A stretch of DNA of 64,000 nt from Mucilaginibacter sp. 44-25 (lineage in GTDB: Bacteria > Bacteroidota > Bacteroidia > Sphingobacteriales > Sphingobacteriaceae), in the NCBI GenBank assembly GCA_001898335.1, contig MKTS01000001.1, positions 558,001 to 622,000 of the forward strand, written 5' to 3'. Shown piece after piece: positions 34,911 to 43,492 of this stretch. The position numbers were made by a program, and so were the translations under genes. The notes beneath the pieces are model-generated. The model had not been told where the DNA came from, did not search any database, and saw only the letters and a program-made list of their open reading frames with translations. How positions within the stretch are numbered: the stretch's first letter is position 1; each line of letters opens with the position of its first letter.

Positions 34911-35771
34911 TTAACCTAAGTATGATTTTAATATTTTGCTTCGCGATGTGTGACGTAAGCGTTGCAGCGCCTTATCCTTTATCTGGCGAACACGTTCGCG
35001 GGTAAGATTAAACTTCTCGCCGATCTCCTCAAGTGATAGCGGATGATTAGTACCTAAACCGAAGAACAGTACGATGATCTCGCGCTCGCGCTCGGTCAAA
35101 GTAGATAATGAACGTTTGATCTCTTCTGATAACGATTCGTTGATCAGGATAGAGTCGGTGTTCGGCTCCTGGTTTTCCAGTACATCCAACAAAGTATTTT
35201 CTTCACCCTGCACAAACGGCGCATCCATAGATACATGACGACCACTATTGCTCAGCGTATCAGATATCTTATCAACAGTAGTTTCCAGTATGTCGGCAAG
35301 TTCTTCCGGTGAAGGCTCGCGCTCATATTCCTGCTCTAATTTAGAGAAGGCTTTACTTATCTTGCTTAATGAACCAACCTGGTTCAATGGTAAACGTACG
35401 ATACGGCTCTGCTCGGCGATAGCTTGTAATATCGACTGGCGGATCCACCATACGGCGTATGAAATGAATTTGAAACCTTTGGTTTCGTCAAAGCGTTTCG
35501 CAGCTTTAATCAAACCTAAGTTACCTTCGTTAATAAGGTCGCCCAAGGTAAGGCCCTGGTTTTGATATTGTTTAGCTACCGATACCACAAAGCGAAGGTT
35601 CGTTTTGGTTAAACGCTCCAATGCGGCCTGGTCGCCTTCTCTAATTTTCTGAGCTAAGATTACTTCTTCTTCGGCAGTTATCAGGTCAACTTTACCAATT
35701 TCGTGTAAGTATTTGTCGAGGGATTGCGACTCACGATTGGTAATTGATTGAGTTATTTTGAGTTGTCTCAT
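34911..35771 (-). CDS. rpoD: Primary sigma factor RpoD/SigA (short Bacteroidota type)
   Basis: A 286-aa sigma-70 that lacks the long region 1.1 of proteobacterial RpoD, as expected in Bacteroidota. Region 1.2 starts [21 protein letters not shown]; region 2 includes [56 protein letters not shown]; region 3 and region 4.2 ([29 protein letters not shown]) follow. It recognises the TTTG-N19-TAnnTTTG promoters seen here. A TACTTTTG box lies about 43 bases upstream of its start. Confidence 0.97.
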   Translation of the reverse strand: MRQLKITQSITNRESQSLDKYLHEIGKVDLITAEEEVILAQKIREGDQAALERLTKTNLRFVVSVAKQYQNQGLTLGDLINEGNLGLIKAAKRFDETKGFKFISYAVWWIRQSILQAIAEQSRIVRLPLNQVGSLSKISKAFSKLEQEYEREPSPEELADILETTVDKISDTLSNSGRHVSMDAPFVQGEENTLLDVLENQEPNTDSILINESLSEEIKRSLSTLTEREREIIVLFFGLGTNHPLSLEEIGEKFNLTRERVRQIKDKALQRLRHTSRSKILKSYLG

Positions 35772-35813
35772 CTATTTTATTAGCCTCGATTCTTTGATTT
35801 AGAATTGAACGTG

Positions 35814-35821
35814 CAAAAGTA
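35814..35821 (-). promoter_or_regulatory. rpoD promoter -7 box
   Basis: TACTTTTG on the minus strand, an exact match to TAnnTTTG, with predicted transcription start about 36 bases before the rpoD ATG. No clear -33 TTTG is visible. Confidence 0.55.
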
Positions 35822-35963
35822 CGTATTTGTTTCCTAAAAAACCAGTTTTACTGTAAGAAAACCAGTTATTTACCCTAAAACAAGAAAGTATTTTTACAGG
35901 TATAAATTGGAATAATTTTTGTGGTTTACAATTCAGGCCCGTGATTTGGTTATAAATTTCAAG

Positions 35964-36803
35964 TTACAAATCTTTTAGCATAAAAACATCTTTTACTCTG
36001 ATTCCCTTCTCGGTTTGTTGTAAAGTGCAACATTCATTTATTGGGTCGTGTTCTAAAAATAAGATGTATTCATTCTCAACGGCCTCATTCCAATACAACT
36101 TTCTTTCCTCAAGCGTCTTTAAGGGGAACATATCATAAGCCATTACATAAGGCAATGGGATATGGCCTACCGATGGAAGCAAATCTGCCATATATAAAAT
36201 TTGTTTTCCTTTATAATTTATCTGTGGCAACATCATCGCATCAGTATGGCCATAAGCAAAGCGAATCTTAATATCTTCGGTAAATGAAACGCCGTCCTGG
36301 GCTTCAATAAATTTGAGTTGCCCGCTTTCCTGGATGGGTAAAATGTTTTCTTTGAGAAAGGACGCCTTTTCACGATCATTCGGATTAACGGCCCATTCCC
36401 AATGTTGCGAGTTACTCCAATAAGTAGCGTTTTTAAAAGCAGGAGCGAGGTTACCGTTAAGGCGTTCCACAGCACCGCCTACGTGGTCAAAATGCAGGTG
36501 CGTTAAAAACACGTCGGTTATATCATTACGGCTAAAACCTTTGGCTGCTAAAGAGCTGTCAATGGTAGCATCGCCATGCAGGTAATAGTGACTGAAAAAT
36601 TTCTCATCCTGTTTGTTGCCTATACCGGCATCTATCAGTATCAGCCTGTCGTCGTCTTCAATTAACAAACAACGCATGGCCCAGGTACAAAGATTCTTAT
36701 CATCGGCAGGGTTGGTTTTCTGCCAGATGGCTTTCGGTACAACGCCAAACATTGCCCCGCCATCCAATTTAAAAAAGCCGGTATCTATAGTATGTAGTTT
36801 CAT
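35964..36803 (-). CDS. Metallo-beta-lactamase-fold hydrolase
   Basis: A 279-aa MBL-fold zinc hydrolase from the ATG at 36803 (MKLHTIDTGFFKLDGG); the reading frame extends 25 codons upstream without homology, so a longer form is less likely. The metal motif is TDVFLTHLHFDHVGG (HxHxDH) and downstream ligands sit in AYGHTDAMMLPQ. The architecture resembles quorum-quenching lactonases and related esterases, but the substrate cannot be assigned. It is divergent from the methyltransferase gene by 89 bp. Confidence 0.88.
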   Translation of the reverse strand: MKLHTIDTGFFKLDGGAMFGVVPKAIWQKTNPADDKNLCTWAMRCLLIEDDDRLILIDAGIGNKQDEKFFSHYYLHGDATIDSSLAAKGFSRNDITDVFLTHLHFDHVGGAVERLNGNLAPAFKNATYWSNSQHWEWAVNPNDREKASFLKENILPIQESGQLKFIEAQDGVSFTEDIKIRFAYGHTDAMMLPQINYKGKQILYMADLLPSVGHIPLPYVMAYDMFPLKTLEERKLYWNEAVENEYILFLEHDPINECCTLQQTEKGIRVKDVFMLKDL

Positions 36804-36892
36804 GGTAACCAAGTATAGTGAATTATTATTTTTGCGCAGCAACATCTCCCCAAAATTTCGGATGTAGCCTTTAATCACTAAACATTTTTATT

Positions 36893-37582
36893 TTGACTGA
36901 CATATTCGGCCAGACGCTTTTTGATCATTACCAACAAAACGGCAAACATAAATTATGGATCAACAACAAATATGGCCCCAAAGAGGAGATGCCTGTTGAT
37001 GTTTATTTTCGTGATGAAGAAGATATGCCGGAACTTGAACTACAGGCATTGGCGCTATGTAACGGTGCAGTGCTGGATATTGGAGCGGGAGCAGGCAGCC
37101 ACGCCCTGGCTTTGCAAAAACGTGGCTTAAGCGTTACAGCTATGGATATCTCGCCTATGGCAGCAACCATTATGCAGCAAAGAGGCGTTGAGGATGTAGT
37201 AGTAAGTGATATTTTCGATTTCAACGGGAAGCAATATGATACACTATTGCTGATGATGAACGGCATTGGGCTTTGTGGTACACTCAACAGGTTGCGCGCT
37301 TTTCTGCAACATGCAAGTCAATTATTAAAACCAGGCGGCCAGCTGATTTTTGACTCGTCAGATATTGCTTACTTATACAACGGGCATCCGCCTTTAACCG
37401 GCGACTATTACGGCGAGTTATGGTACAAATACCAATATAAAGGCAAAAAAGGAGACTGGTTTAAATGGTTGTATATTGATAAAGATACTTTGCAGGACAT
37501 AGCTATAAGCGAAGGGTGGAGTTGCCAGGTATTATTTGAAGATGATATGGATCAATATCTAATTAAACTTAACTATTTATAA
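36893..37582 (+). CDS. SAM-dependent methyltransferase (class I)
   Basis: A 229-aa Rossmann-fold methyltransferase. Motif I VLDIGAGAGSHALAL, motif II acid VTAMDISP, and motif IV-like YDTLLLMMNGIGLCG followed by LKPGGQLIFDSSD. The start is TTG at 36893 (TTG ACT GAC); no in-frame ATG precedes motif I, so a rare start codon is likely. Substrate unknown. Divergent from the MBL-fold gene. Confidence 0.87.
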   Translation: MTDIFGQTLFDHYQQNGKHKLWINNKYGPKEEMPVDVYFRDEEDMPELELQALALCNGAVLDIGAGAGSHALALQKRGLSVTAMDISPMAATIMQQRGVEDVVVSDIFDFNGKQYDTLLLMMNGIGLCGTLNRLRAFLQHASQLLKPGGQLIFDSSDIAYLYNGHPPLTGDYYGELWYKYQYKGKKGDWFKWLYIDKDTLQDIAISEGWSCQVLFEDDMDQYLIKLNYL

Positions 37583-37692
37583 GTAATTATATGTGCTGTA
37601 CCTGAATTATATAAACTTATTTTTAGTAAGATTTGGAATTTTGAATAAGGCAAAATATATTTACTAAAATTATACTCCTAATTTAGCTCTTG

Positions 37693-38250
37693 GTGAAAAA
37701 AATACTGGCATTACTACTGCTAAGTTTCCATCTGTATACAGCAGGTGGTTACGCTATTATTTTCGCCTATTTTATGCATCGTTCCGAGCAGCAAATTACC
37801 AAACAGATATACGAAAACAAGGTTGATGCAACCCAGTTAGTGCAGATAAAAGTACCTGTACATACCCCCGGTATAAAAGACTGGCCCGACTATGAGCGCG
37901 TGCAGGGTCAGGTTCAGTTAAAAAATGGTTTTTATAATTATGTGGGTATGAAAATGACCCACGATACCATTTACCTGGTGTGTGTGGCCAATGAGGTAAA
38001 AAGCAAGCTTTTTAATGCCAATACCATCATGGCAAAAAACGTGAGCGATGCGCCGCTAAGTAAAAAAGGACAAGAAGCGCCTGCAAAAAAACTAAACTCG
38101 CCTGTTACTGAGTACAATATCCCAGTGGTTGATTATAGCTTTTTGAGCTTTGACGATCGCTGTTTAAAAAGAGCAAATCTTATATCTTCTTTATTAACCA
38201 ATCCTTACATTGAATCTCCGGGTAAGCCACCCAATTACCTCATCGGCTGA
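37693..38250 (+). CDS. Exported or membrane-anchored protein of unknown function
   Basis: An approximately 185-aa protein beginning with a long hydrophobic helix (KKILALLLLSFHLYTAGGYAIIFAYF), which may be an uncleaved anchor or signal peptide. The rest is soluble: repeated short strands such as RVQGQVQLKNGFYNYVGMKMTHDTIYLVCVANEVKSK, then a proline-rich tail ending PGKPPNYLIG. The start codon is ambiguous (TTG 37690 or GTG 37693). Family not recognised. It precedes the outer-membrane barrel module by 170 bp. Confidence 0.65.
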   Translation: MKKILALLLLSFHLYTAGGYAIIFAYFMHRSEQQITKQIYENKVDATQLVQIKVPVHTPGIKDWPDYERVQGQVQLKNGFYNYVGMKMTHDTIYLVCVANEVKSKLFNANTIMAKNVSDAPLSKKGQEAPAKKLNSPVTEYNIPVVDYSFLSFDDRCLKRANLISSLLTNPYIESPGKPPNYLIG

Positions 38251-38363
38251 TTAATATCATTTGAGATTTATTGTATTTATGCATAAAGCTAACTGTGAGT
38301 TATAATATAATTACGTGGTTGTGCTTATGCTTACATTACAGCATTTAAATATAAGCCCTCAGG

Positions 38364-38393
38364 TTTGTGAGATTTCCTGATGGTTTATGTTTA
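38364..38393 (+). promoter_or_regulatory. Promoter of the barrel/haloperoxidase operon
   Basis: TTTG at 38364-38367, an 18-bp spacer and TATGTTTA at 38386-38393 (TAnnTTTG with one mismatch); predicted start about 23 bases before the ATG at 38423. Confidence 0.55.
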
Positions 38394-38422
38394 AACTGTT
38401 TACCCTATTTAATTAAAACTTC

Positions 38423-39361
38423 ATGAATACAACTTTACAATACATAAGGTATTGTATTGGTGCATTGGTTTTGTTGCTTGCCGGCGAATCGGTTAAAGCT
38501 CAGACGGAATCGGATGCGCTAATGATACCAAAAAATTATTTCTGTGCCGCCGGTATATACACCCACAATAGCTGGGACCATTATTGGGAAGGTACTTTTA
38601 AACGCGAAAACCTTAACCTGGGTACAGTAAGCAGTAATGTTTTTGCCCTTGGAGGCAACTACGGTTTAAGCAACCGTATCAATTTACTATTTATGGTGCC
38701 TTATGTAAAAACTAATGTATCGGCAGGTACATTACGTGGGCAGCAGGGCTTCCAGGATATCAGCCTGGCATTTAAGTGGATGGCTGTTAAGGAAGAAGTT
38801 GGTACTGGTTTACTAAGCTTACACGCCATTGTATCGGGTAATATTCCCGTTGGTAACTACCAGGCCGATTATCTGCCTTTGGCAATAGGCATGCGTAGCA
38901 AAAGTATTGCCTTAAGAGGGCTTTTAAATTACCAGGTAGGTCGCTTTTTTGTTGCAGGAGCCGGCCAATATGTTCGTCGTGATAATATTACTATTGACCG
39001 CGACTCCTATTATACCACAGAGATGCATTACACTAATCAGGTGGCGATGCCTAACATGACCAACTTTTTATTCAGCACAGGTTACCGCAGTTTAAAGTTT
39101 AACGCGGAGGCCACGCTAACTCGGATGAATACGATTGGTGGCTTTGATATCACTAAAAACAATATGCCTTTCCCAAGTAACAACATGGAGGCTACCGCGG
39201 CTGGGGCAATATTTAAATATATGTTCCAGTCAATCCCCGGTCTTGAATTCACTGCGGGTGGTAACTACGTCTTAAAAGGGCGCAACTATGGACAAAACCT
39301 ATCGGCTTTTGGCGGCGTGTACTACGTGTTTGCAGTAAAAAAGGATAAATCAGAAAAATGA
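38423..39361 (+). CDS. Outer-membrane beta-barrel, transporter-like (Toluene_X/phenol-degradation type)
   Basis: A 312-aa protein with a signal peptide (YCIGALVLLLAGESVKAQ) and alternating amphipathic strands such as SSNVFALGGNYGLSNRINLLFMVPYVKTNVSAG and GNIPVGNYQADYLPLAIGMRSKSIALRG, matching channel-like OM proteins annotated for aromatic or general hydrophobic uptake. It probably forms a passive outer-membrane channel. Its stop overlaps the next ATG (ATGA), so it is cotranscribed with the haloperoxidase lipoprotein. Confidence 0.8.
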   Translation: MNTTLQYIRYCIGALVLLLAGESVKAQTESDALMIPKNYFCAAGIYTHNSWDHYWEGTFKRENLNLGTVSSNVFALGGNYGLSNRINLLFMVPYVKTNVSAGTLRGQQGFQDISLAFKWMAVKEEVGTGLLSLHAIVSGNIPVGNYQADYLPLAIGMRSKSIALRGLLNYQVGRFFVAGAGQYVRRDNITIDRDSYYTTEMHYTNQVAMPNMTNFLFSTGYRSLKFNAEATLTRMNTIGGFDITKNNMPFPSNNMEATAAGAIFKYMFQSIPGLEFTAGGNYVLKGRNYGQNLSAFGGVYYVFAVKKDKSEK

Positions 39362-40920
39362 TCCAAACGATGAGAAAAAGCATACTACATATATTGATGA
39401 TGGGCTTGGGGGCAACTGTTGTACTCACCTCGTCATGTAAAAAAGATATTATCGAGCGAAACCAGGAGTATCCGGCTTTGGCGCCTGCCAGCCAGGATCT
39501 TAATGCGGACACATGGCAGCCCGTTTTAACAGCTTCATCAACATTTACCGTGGCCACGCCTGACGCGATTACCTCGCCAAACTATCTGGCCGACTTGAAC
39601 GAGATCAAAAGCTACCAGCGTAATTTAACCAGGCAACAACGCGACATCATTACTTATTGGAGCGCAGGTTCGGTGCTACGCTGGAATGAGATATTGCGTG
39701 AACTGGTAGCCAAGCATAACTTACCGCCATACCAGAATGATGATGGCACCTATCCGGCGCCGAGCGCGGCCAATCCGTTGGCTTACCCTTTATTCCCATT
39801 CTCTAACCCGCCTTACGCGGCAAGAGCTTACGCTTATGTAAGTGCGGCTCAGTATGACGCGTTGGTACAGGCATGGAAGTTTAAAAAGCAGTTTAACAGG
39901 CCGGCACCTTACAAAAATGATGCTGCTATACAAGCCCTGGTTCCAAAATCAGATTTGCCATCTTATCCGAGCGAAGATGCGGTAGTTTACGGTGTAACAG
40001 CTAAGATGATGGAACTACTGTTCCCCGGCGACCTGGATTATATTCGGCAGAAAGCAGCTGAAGAAAAGCTTTACCGCATAATGGCAGGTGCAAATACCCG
40101 GTCTGATCTGGATGCCGGCGAATCTTTAGGTAAACAAGTGGCTGATGTATTCCTGGCACGTGCCCGTACCGATAAAGCAGGTGCCGCGATAGGTAACAAA
40201 GATCTTTGGGATAAACTGGAATCAGATAAGCGTGCCACAGGGCAAATACCATGGATAAGCCTTGAGTTACCTAAACGCCCGCCAATGCTGCCCCTATTTA
40301 CCAAGGTAACGCCGTTCTTATTCTCGCCGGAAAATGTTGTGGCTTTACGCCCTGCGGCACCATATTCAACCGGTTCTCCTGAGTTTCAGAAAGAAGCCGA
40401 TGAGGTGTTGCAAATGAGCATGAACCGCAGTCGCGAACATGAGCGCATTGTAGCATTCTGGGCCGATGGTGTGGGTACTGTAACGCCTCCGGGTCACTGG
40501 AACTCGATAGCAGCCGACGAATTTGTAAAGCACAACTATAGTGAAGTGCGCTGGGCGCGTAACCTGGCATTACTCAACATGGCCGAAATGGATGCCGCCA
40601 TTGTTTGCTGGGATGCCAAGTACTACTATTTTAACCCAAGGCCTACGCAGTTTATGTTTAACATAAAAACGCTGACAGGTATACCCAATTTTCCTTCTTA
40701 TACCTCGGGGCACTCCAATTTTAGCGGCGCGGCGGCTACCATTTTAGGCTACCTGGTTCCGGAGAAAAAGCAGGCCTTTATGGATATGGCAAATGAAGCG
40801 GCCATGTCAAGGTTATATGGAGCTATCCATTACCGTAGCGATTGTGAGGTGGGCTTACAAACCGGTGTTAAAGTAGGGGAATATGCAGTGGCCCGAGCTA
40901 AAGCTGACGGTGCAAACTAA
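39358..40920 (+). CDS. Vanadium-haloperoxidase/PAP2-superfamily lipoprotein
   Basis: A 520-aa lipoprotein (lipobox TSSC within MMGLGATVVLTSSCKKDI; ATGs at 39358 and 39370) of the vanadium-dependent haloperoxidase / acid phosphatase superfamily. All three phosphate/vanadate motifs are present: KYYYFNPRP (K421-P429, KX6RP), PSYTSGH (P446-H452) and SRLYGAIHYRSD (S484-D495, SRX5HX3D). The helical N-terminal half around residues 60-330 is typical of haloperoxidases rather than simple PAP2 phosphatases. Which chemistry it performs (halide oxidation or phosphate hydrolysis) cannot be read from the motifs. It sits between a barrel and a DoxX-like protein. Confidence 0.9.
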   Translation: MIQTMRKSILHILMMGLGATVVLTSSCKKDIIERNQEYPALAPASQDLNADTWQPVLTASSTFTVATPDAITSPNYLADLNEIKSYQRNLTRQQRDIITYWSAGSVLRWNEILRELVAKHNLPPYQNDDGTYPAPSAANPLAYPLFPFSNPPYAARAYAYVSAAQYDALVQAWKFKKQFNRPAPYKNDAAIQALVPKSDLPSYPSEDAVVYGVTAKMMELLFPGDLDYIRQKAAEEKLYRIMAGANTRSDLDAGESLGKQVADVFLARARTDKAGAAIGNKDLWDKLESDKRATGQIPWISLELPKRPPMLPLFTKVTPFLFSPENVVALRPAAPYSTGSPEFQKEADEVLQMSMNRSREHERIVAFWADGVGTVTPPGHWNSIAADEFVKHNYSEVRWARNLALLNMAEMDAAIVCWDAKYYYFNPRPTQFMFNIKTLTGIPNFPSYTSGHSNFSGAAATILGYLVPEKKQAFMDMANEAAMSRLYGAIHYRSDCEVGLQTGVKVGEYAVARAKADGAN

Positions 40921-40936
40921 AGGGATTGTGCATGCC

Positions 40937-41725
40937 ATGAGAACAGAACAAAAGATACACTACGTACTACGATTAGCTATAGCCATGTGCTTTATAGGCC
41001 ATGGTGCTTTCGGAATTGTTACCAAGCAAATATGGTGTAATTATTTCGCGGTGTTTGGTATAGGTGCTAAAAACGCCTATGCGCTTATGCCATGGGTAGG
41101 CGTAGCGGATATCAGCCTTGGTATATTAATGCTTTTTAGACCAATGCGCGCTATTGCTTTGTGGCTGGTGATATGGGGAAGTGTTACAGCTTTCCTGAGG
41201 CCGGCATCAGGCGAACCTTTTGCCGAGTTTATAGAACGCGCCGGAAATTTCGGGGCACCACTGGCTATGCTTATCCTATCGGGAGGCATAAAAAGCTTCA
41301 AACAGTTGTTTGAACCTATTGACTCCGAAGCATCTGTAGATCCGGTTACCATCAGCAGGGTTTACAAATGCCTTAAGATAGTTGGCTTTTTACTTTTGGC
41401 CGGGCATGGGTGGCTTAACCTTTTGCAAAAGAAAGGTTTACTGAGCCAGTATGCGTCGCTTGGCTTTTCGGAGCCAGCCAGGGTGGCCCAGTTTGTCGGC
41501 GTGTTTGAAATAGCGGCGGCTATACTGGTGTTGGTAAAACCGGTAAGGAGTATGCTGCTTATTTTCATCATCTGGAAAGCGGCAACAGAACTGTTTTATC
41601 CTAAATACGAACTATTTGAATGGATAGAGCGAGGCGGAAGCTACGGTACGTTGCTGGCCTTATGGTTTTCATTAAAGAGCGTTTCTTCAAATCTCACTAT
41701 ACCGTTTTTTTCAAAAAAACATTAA
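40937..41725 (+). CDS. DoxX-like membrane protein with internal duplication
   Basis: A 262-aa multi-helix inner-membrane protein from the ATG at 40937. Two halves repeat: GHGAFG ... FRPMRAIALWLVIWGSVTAFLRP ... FAEFIERAGNFGAPLAMLIL, then GHGWLN ... VKPVRSMLLIFIIWKAATELFYP ... FEWIERGGSYGTLLALWF. Each half has four predicted helices and the family-like motif IERxGxxGxxLAL. DoxX-type proteins link to quinone or thiosulfate redox chemistry, but function here is unknown. Sixteen bases after the haloperoxidase, in the same operon. Confidence 0.82.
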   Translation: MRTEQKIHYVLRLAIAMCFIGHGAFGIVTKQIWCNYFAVFGIGAKNAYALMPWVGVADISLGILMLFRPMRAIALWLVIWGSVTAFLRPASGEPFAEFIERAGNFGAPLAMLILSGGIKSFKQLFEPIDSEASVDPVTISRVYKCLKIVGFLLLAGHGWLNLLQKKGLLSQYASLGFSEPARVAQFVGVFEIAAAILVLVKPVRSMLLIFIIWKAATELFYPKYELFEWIERGGSYGTLLALWFSLKSVSSNLTIPFFSKKH

Positions 41726-41769
41726 TTATTCTATAGAGGGGGACTTTCAACCAAACTTATCAAATTCAT

Positions 41770-41789
41770 GCTACCCCAAATGGGGTAGC
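41770..41789. repeat. Perfect hairpin upstream of the second barrel gene
   Basis: GCTACCCC at 41770-41777 and GGGGTAGC at 41782-41789, loop AAAT. It lies 31 bp before the start codon at 41821 and lacks a T-run; it may be an operator or an mRNA structure. Confidence 0.6.
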
Positions 41790-41820
41790 TAAGTATTCAA
41801 TTACCTTAAAATCACAATAA

Positions 41821-42924
41821 ATGAAATATCTATTTAGCATATTAAGCTTAATAATTATCACTTTAATTTTTACGCCTGGCCGGGTAAACGCACAGGGTTG
41901 TGTGGCTATCAGCGGCAAAGGTTCATTTTCAATAATGGAACACCCCATGCTGGATACAAACTTGTCTGCAGGTTCAGAAAAAAGCTGGATTTTTACATCG
42001 TCTTACCGCTATTTCCGTTCATTCAGGCACTTTAAAGGTACCGAAGAACAAAAGCAACGGCAGGTACTGCATAACGAGGTAATCAACTGGCAAAACACCA
42101 TCGACTTAAGCCTTACCCGTAATTTCAATCGTTTTTGGTCGGTAACGGTGGGTATCCCTTACCTTATCAATACCCGCTCTTCACTTTATGAACATGGTGG
42201 TAAAGAGCGCCACAGCTCTTATTCTCATGGTTTTGGTGATGCGCGTGTGGTGGCAAGCCGCTGGATATTTGATAGCCGTAAGGTACACAGCGGCAATTTG
42301 CAGCTTGGGTTAGGTGTTAAGCTCCCAACCGGCGACTATGGTTACAGAAGTTATTTTTATAATGTTACACCATCCAGCCGACCGGTTGATCAGTCGATAC
42401 AATTGGGTGATGGTGGTGTAGGCATCATTGCAGAGTTAAATGGCTTTTTACATTTAGGCGGCCGTTTTAACGGTTATACTAATTTGTATTACATGGTCAA
42501 CCCGCGTAACACGAATGGTACCCGTACCTTCCGCGAAACCTTAAGCCCGACGCTTGCTAATGAGGCTATTATGAGTGTGCCAGACCAATATTTGGCCCGG
42601 CTGGGTGCCAGTTATACTTTAAGCGGAGCACTTAGTGCTTTAACTGTAGCCGCTGGTGCACGCATAGAAGGTATACCGGTATACGACCTGATTGGCAAAA
42701 GTGACGGTTTCCGCCGCCCGGGATATATCTTTTCCGCCGAGCCTTCTTTAAATTATAGCTTCAAAAGGGTTAACATTTTCGCCAGTGTACCTGTAGCATT
42801 AAAAAGAGACAGGTTACAAAGTGTTACGGATAAAGAAAATTCTGCAAAAACAGGCACCTACGTAATTGGCGATGCTGCTTTTGCCGACTATTCTATCAAC
42901 TTCGGCGTTTCTGTGAAGTTCTAA
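41821..42924 (+). CDS. Outer-membrane beta-barrel protein (second of module)
   Basis: A 367-aa secreted protein (signal MKYLFSILSLIIITLIFTPGRVNAQ) with barrel-like repeating strands, e.g. FWSVTVGIPYLINTRSSLYEHG, GLGVKLPTGDYGYRSYFYNVTP and ASVPVALKRDRLQ, ending VSVKF, the typical terminal aromatic of OM proteins. A single Cys follows the signal sequence (QGCVAI). It lies 95 bp after the DoxX-like gene and is likely part of the same module, possibly with its own control through the hairpin at 41770. Substrate unknown. Confidence 0.78.
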   Translation: MKYLFSILSLIIITLIFTPGRVNAQGCVAISGKGSFSIMEHPMLDTNLSAGSEKSWIFTSSYRYFRSFRHFKGTEEQKQRQVLHNEVINWQNTIDLSLTRNFNRFWSVTVGIPYLINTRSSLYEHGGKERHSSYSHGFGDARVVASRWIFDSRKVHSGNLQLGLGVKLPTGDYGYRSYFYNVTPSSRPVDQSIQLGDGGVGIIAELNGFLHLGGRFNGYTNLYYMVNPRNTNGTRTFRETLSPTLANEAIMSVPDQYLARLGASYTLSGALSALTVAAGARIEGIPVYDLIGKSDGFRRPGYIFSAEPSLNYSFKRVNIFASVPVALKRDRLQSVTDKENSAKTGTYVIGDAAFADYSINFGVSVKF

Positions 42925-42945
42925 TTAATAATGGTTATATAAAGT

Positions 42946-42973
42946 AAAGCCGGGGTGGTTCCCGGCTTTTTTT
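42946..42973 (+). terminator. Intrinsic terminator after the barrel module
   Basis: AAAGCCGGG at 42946-42954 pairs with CCCGGCTTT (42961-42969), followed by a T-run. It lies 22 bp after the stop and separates the module from the RidA operon. Confidence 0.9.
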
Positions 42974-43016
42974 GTTTATGACGCACATTTGATGGTAAAA
43001 ATAATAGATTTACCAA

Positions 43017-43481
43017 ATGAATTCTGCTGAGAAAAACTTTAAGGAATTGGGTTTGAGCCTTCCGCCGGCTCCAAAACCGCTTGGGGTATATAAACCCTGT
43101 TTAATTGATGGTAAATATCTGTATCTATCAGGCCACGGTACAGTGCAGGATGATGGCAGTTTGATCATTGGTCGTATTGGTGACACTATTGATATGGAAA
43201 ATGGTAAACTTGCCGCACGACAAGTGGGTTTGGCTATGCTTGCCACTATACGCGAAAACCTCGGCAGCCTGGATAGGGTTAAACGCGTTATAAAAGTACT
43301 GGGAATGGTAAATTGCACGCCCGATTTTGAGCGCCACCCTTATATTATCAATGGCGCCAGCGAGTTGTTTGCTAAGGTTTGGGGCGAAGATAATGGCATA
43401 GGCGTACGCAGTGCAGTAGGTATGGGATCGCTACCCGATAATATTCCTGTGGAGATTGAGGCGTTATTTGAACTGGTTTAA
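43017..43481 (+). CDS. RidA-family enamine/imine deaminase
   Basis: A 154-aa YjgF/YER057c-type protein. The conserved pocket is seen in YLYLSGHGTVQDDGS, the catalytic arginine R131 in GVRSAVGMGSLPDN and the acid pair in VEIEALFEL (E146/E148). RidA hydrolyses reactive enamines such as 2-aminoacrylate, which arise when PLP lyases dehydrate serine or threonine. It is the first gene of an operon, 11 bp before a D-threonine-aldolase/D-serine-dehydratase-like gene, an unusually direct link to the expected source of the enamine. The N-terminus is longer than in canonical E. coli RidA. Confidence 0.9.
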   Translation: MNSAEKNFKELGLSLPPAPKPLGVYKPCLIDGKYLYLSGHGTVQDDGSLIIGRIGDTIDMENGKLAARQVGLAMLATIRENLGSLDRVKRVIKVLGMVNCTPDFERHPYIINGASELFAKVWGEDNGIGVRSAVGMGSLPDNIPVEIEALFELV

Positions 43482-43492
43482 ACCTGCCGCCT

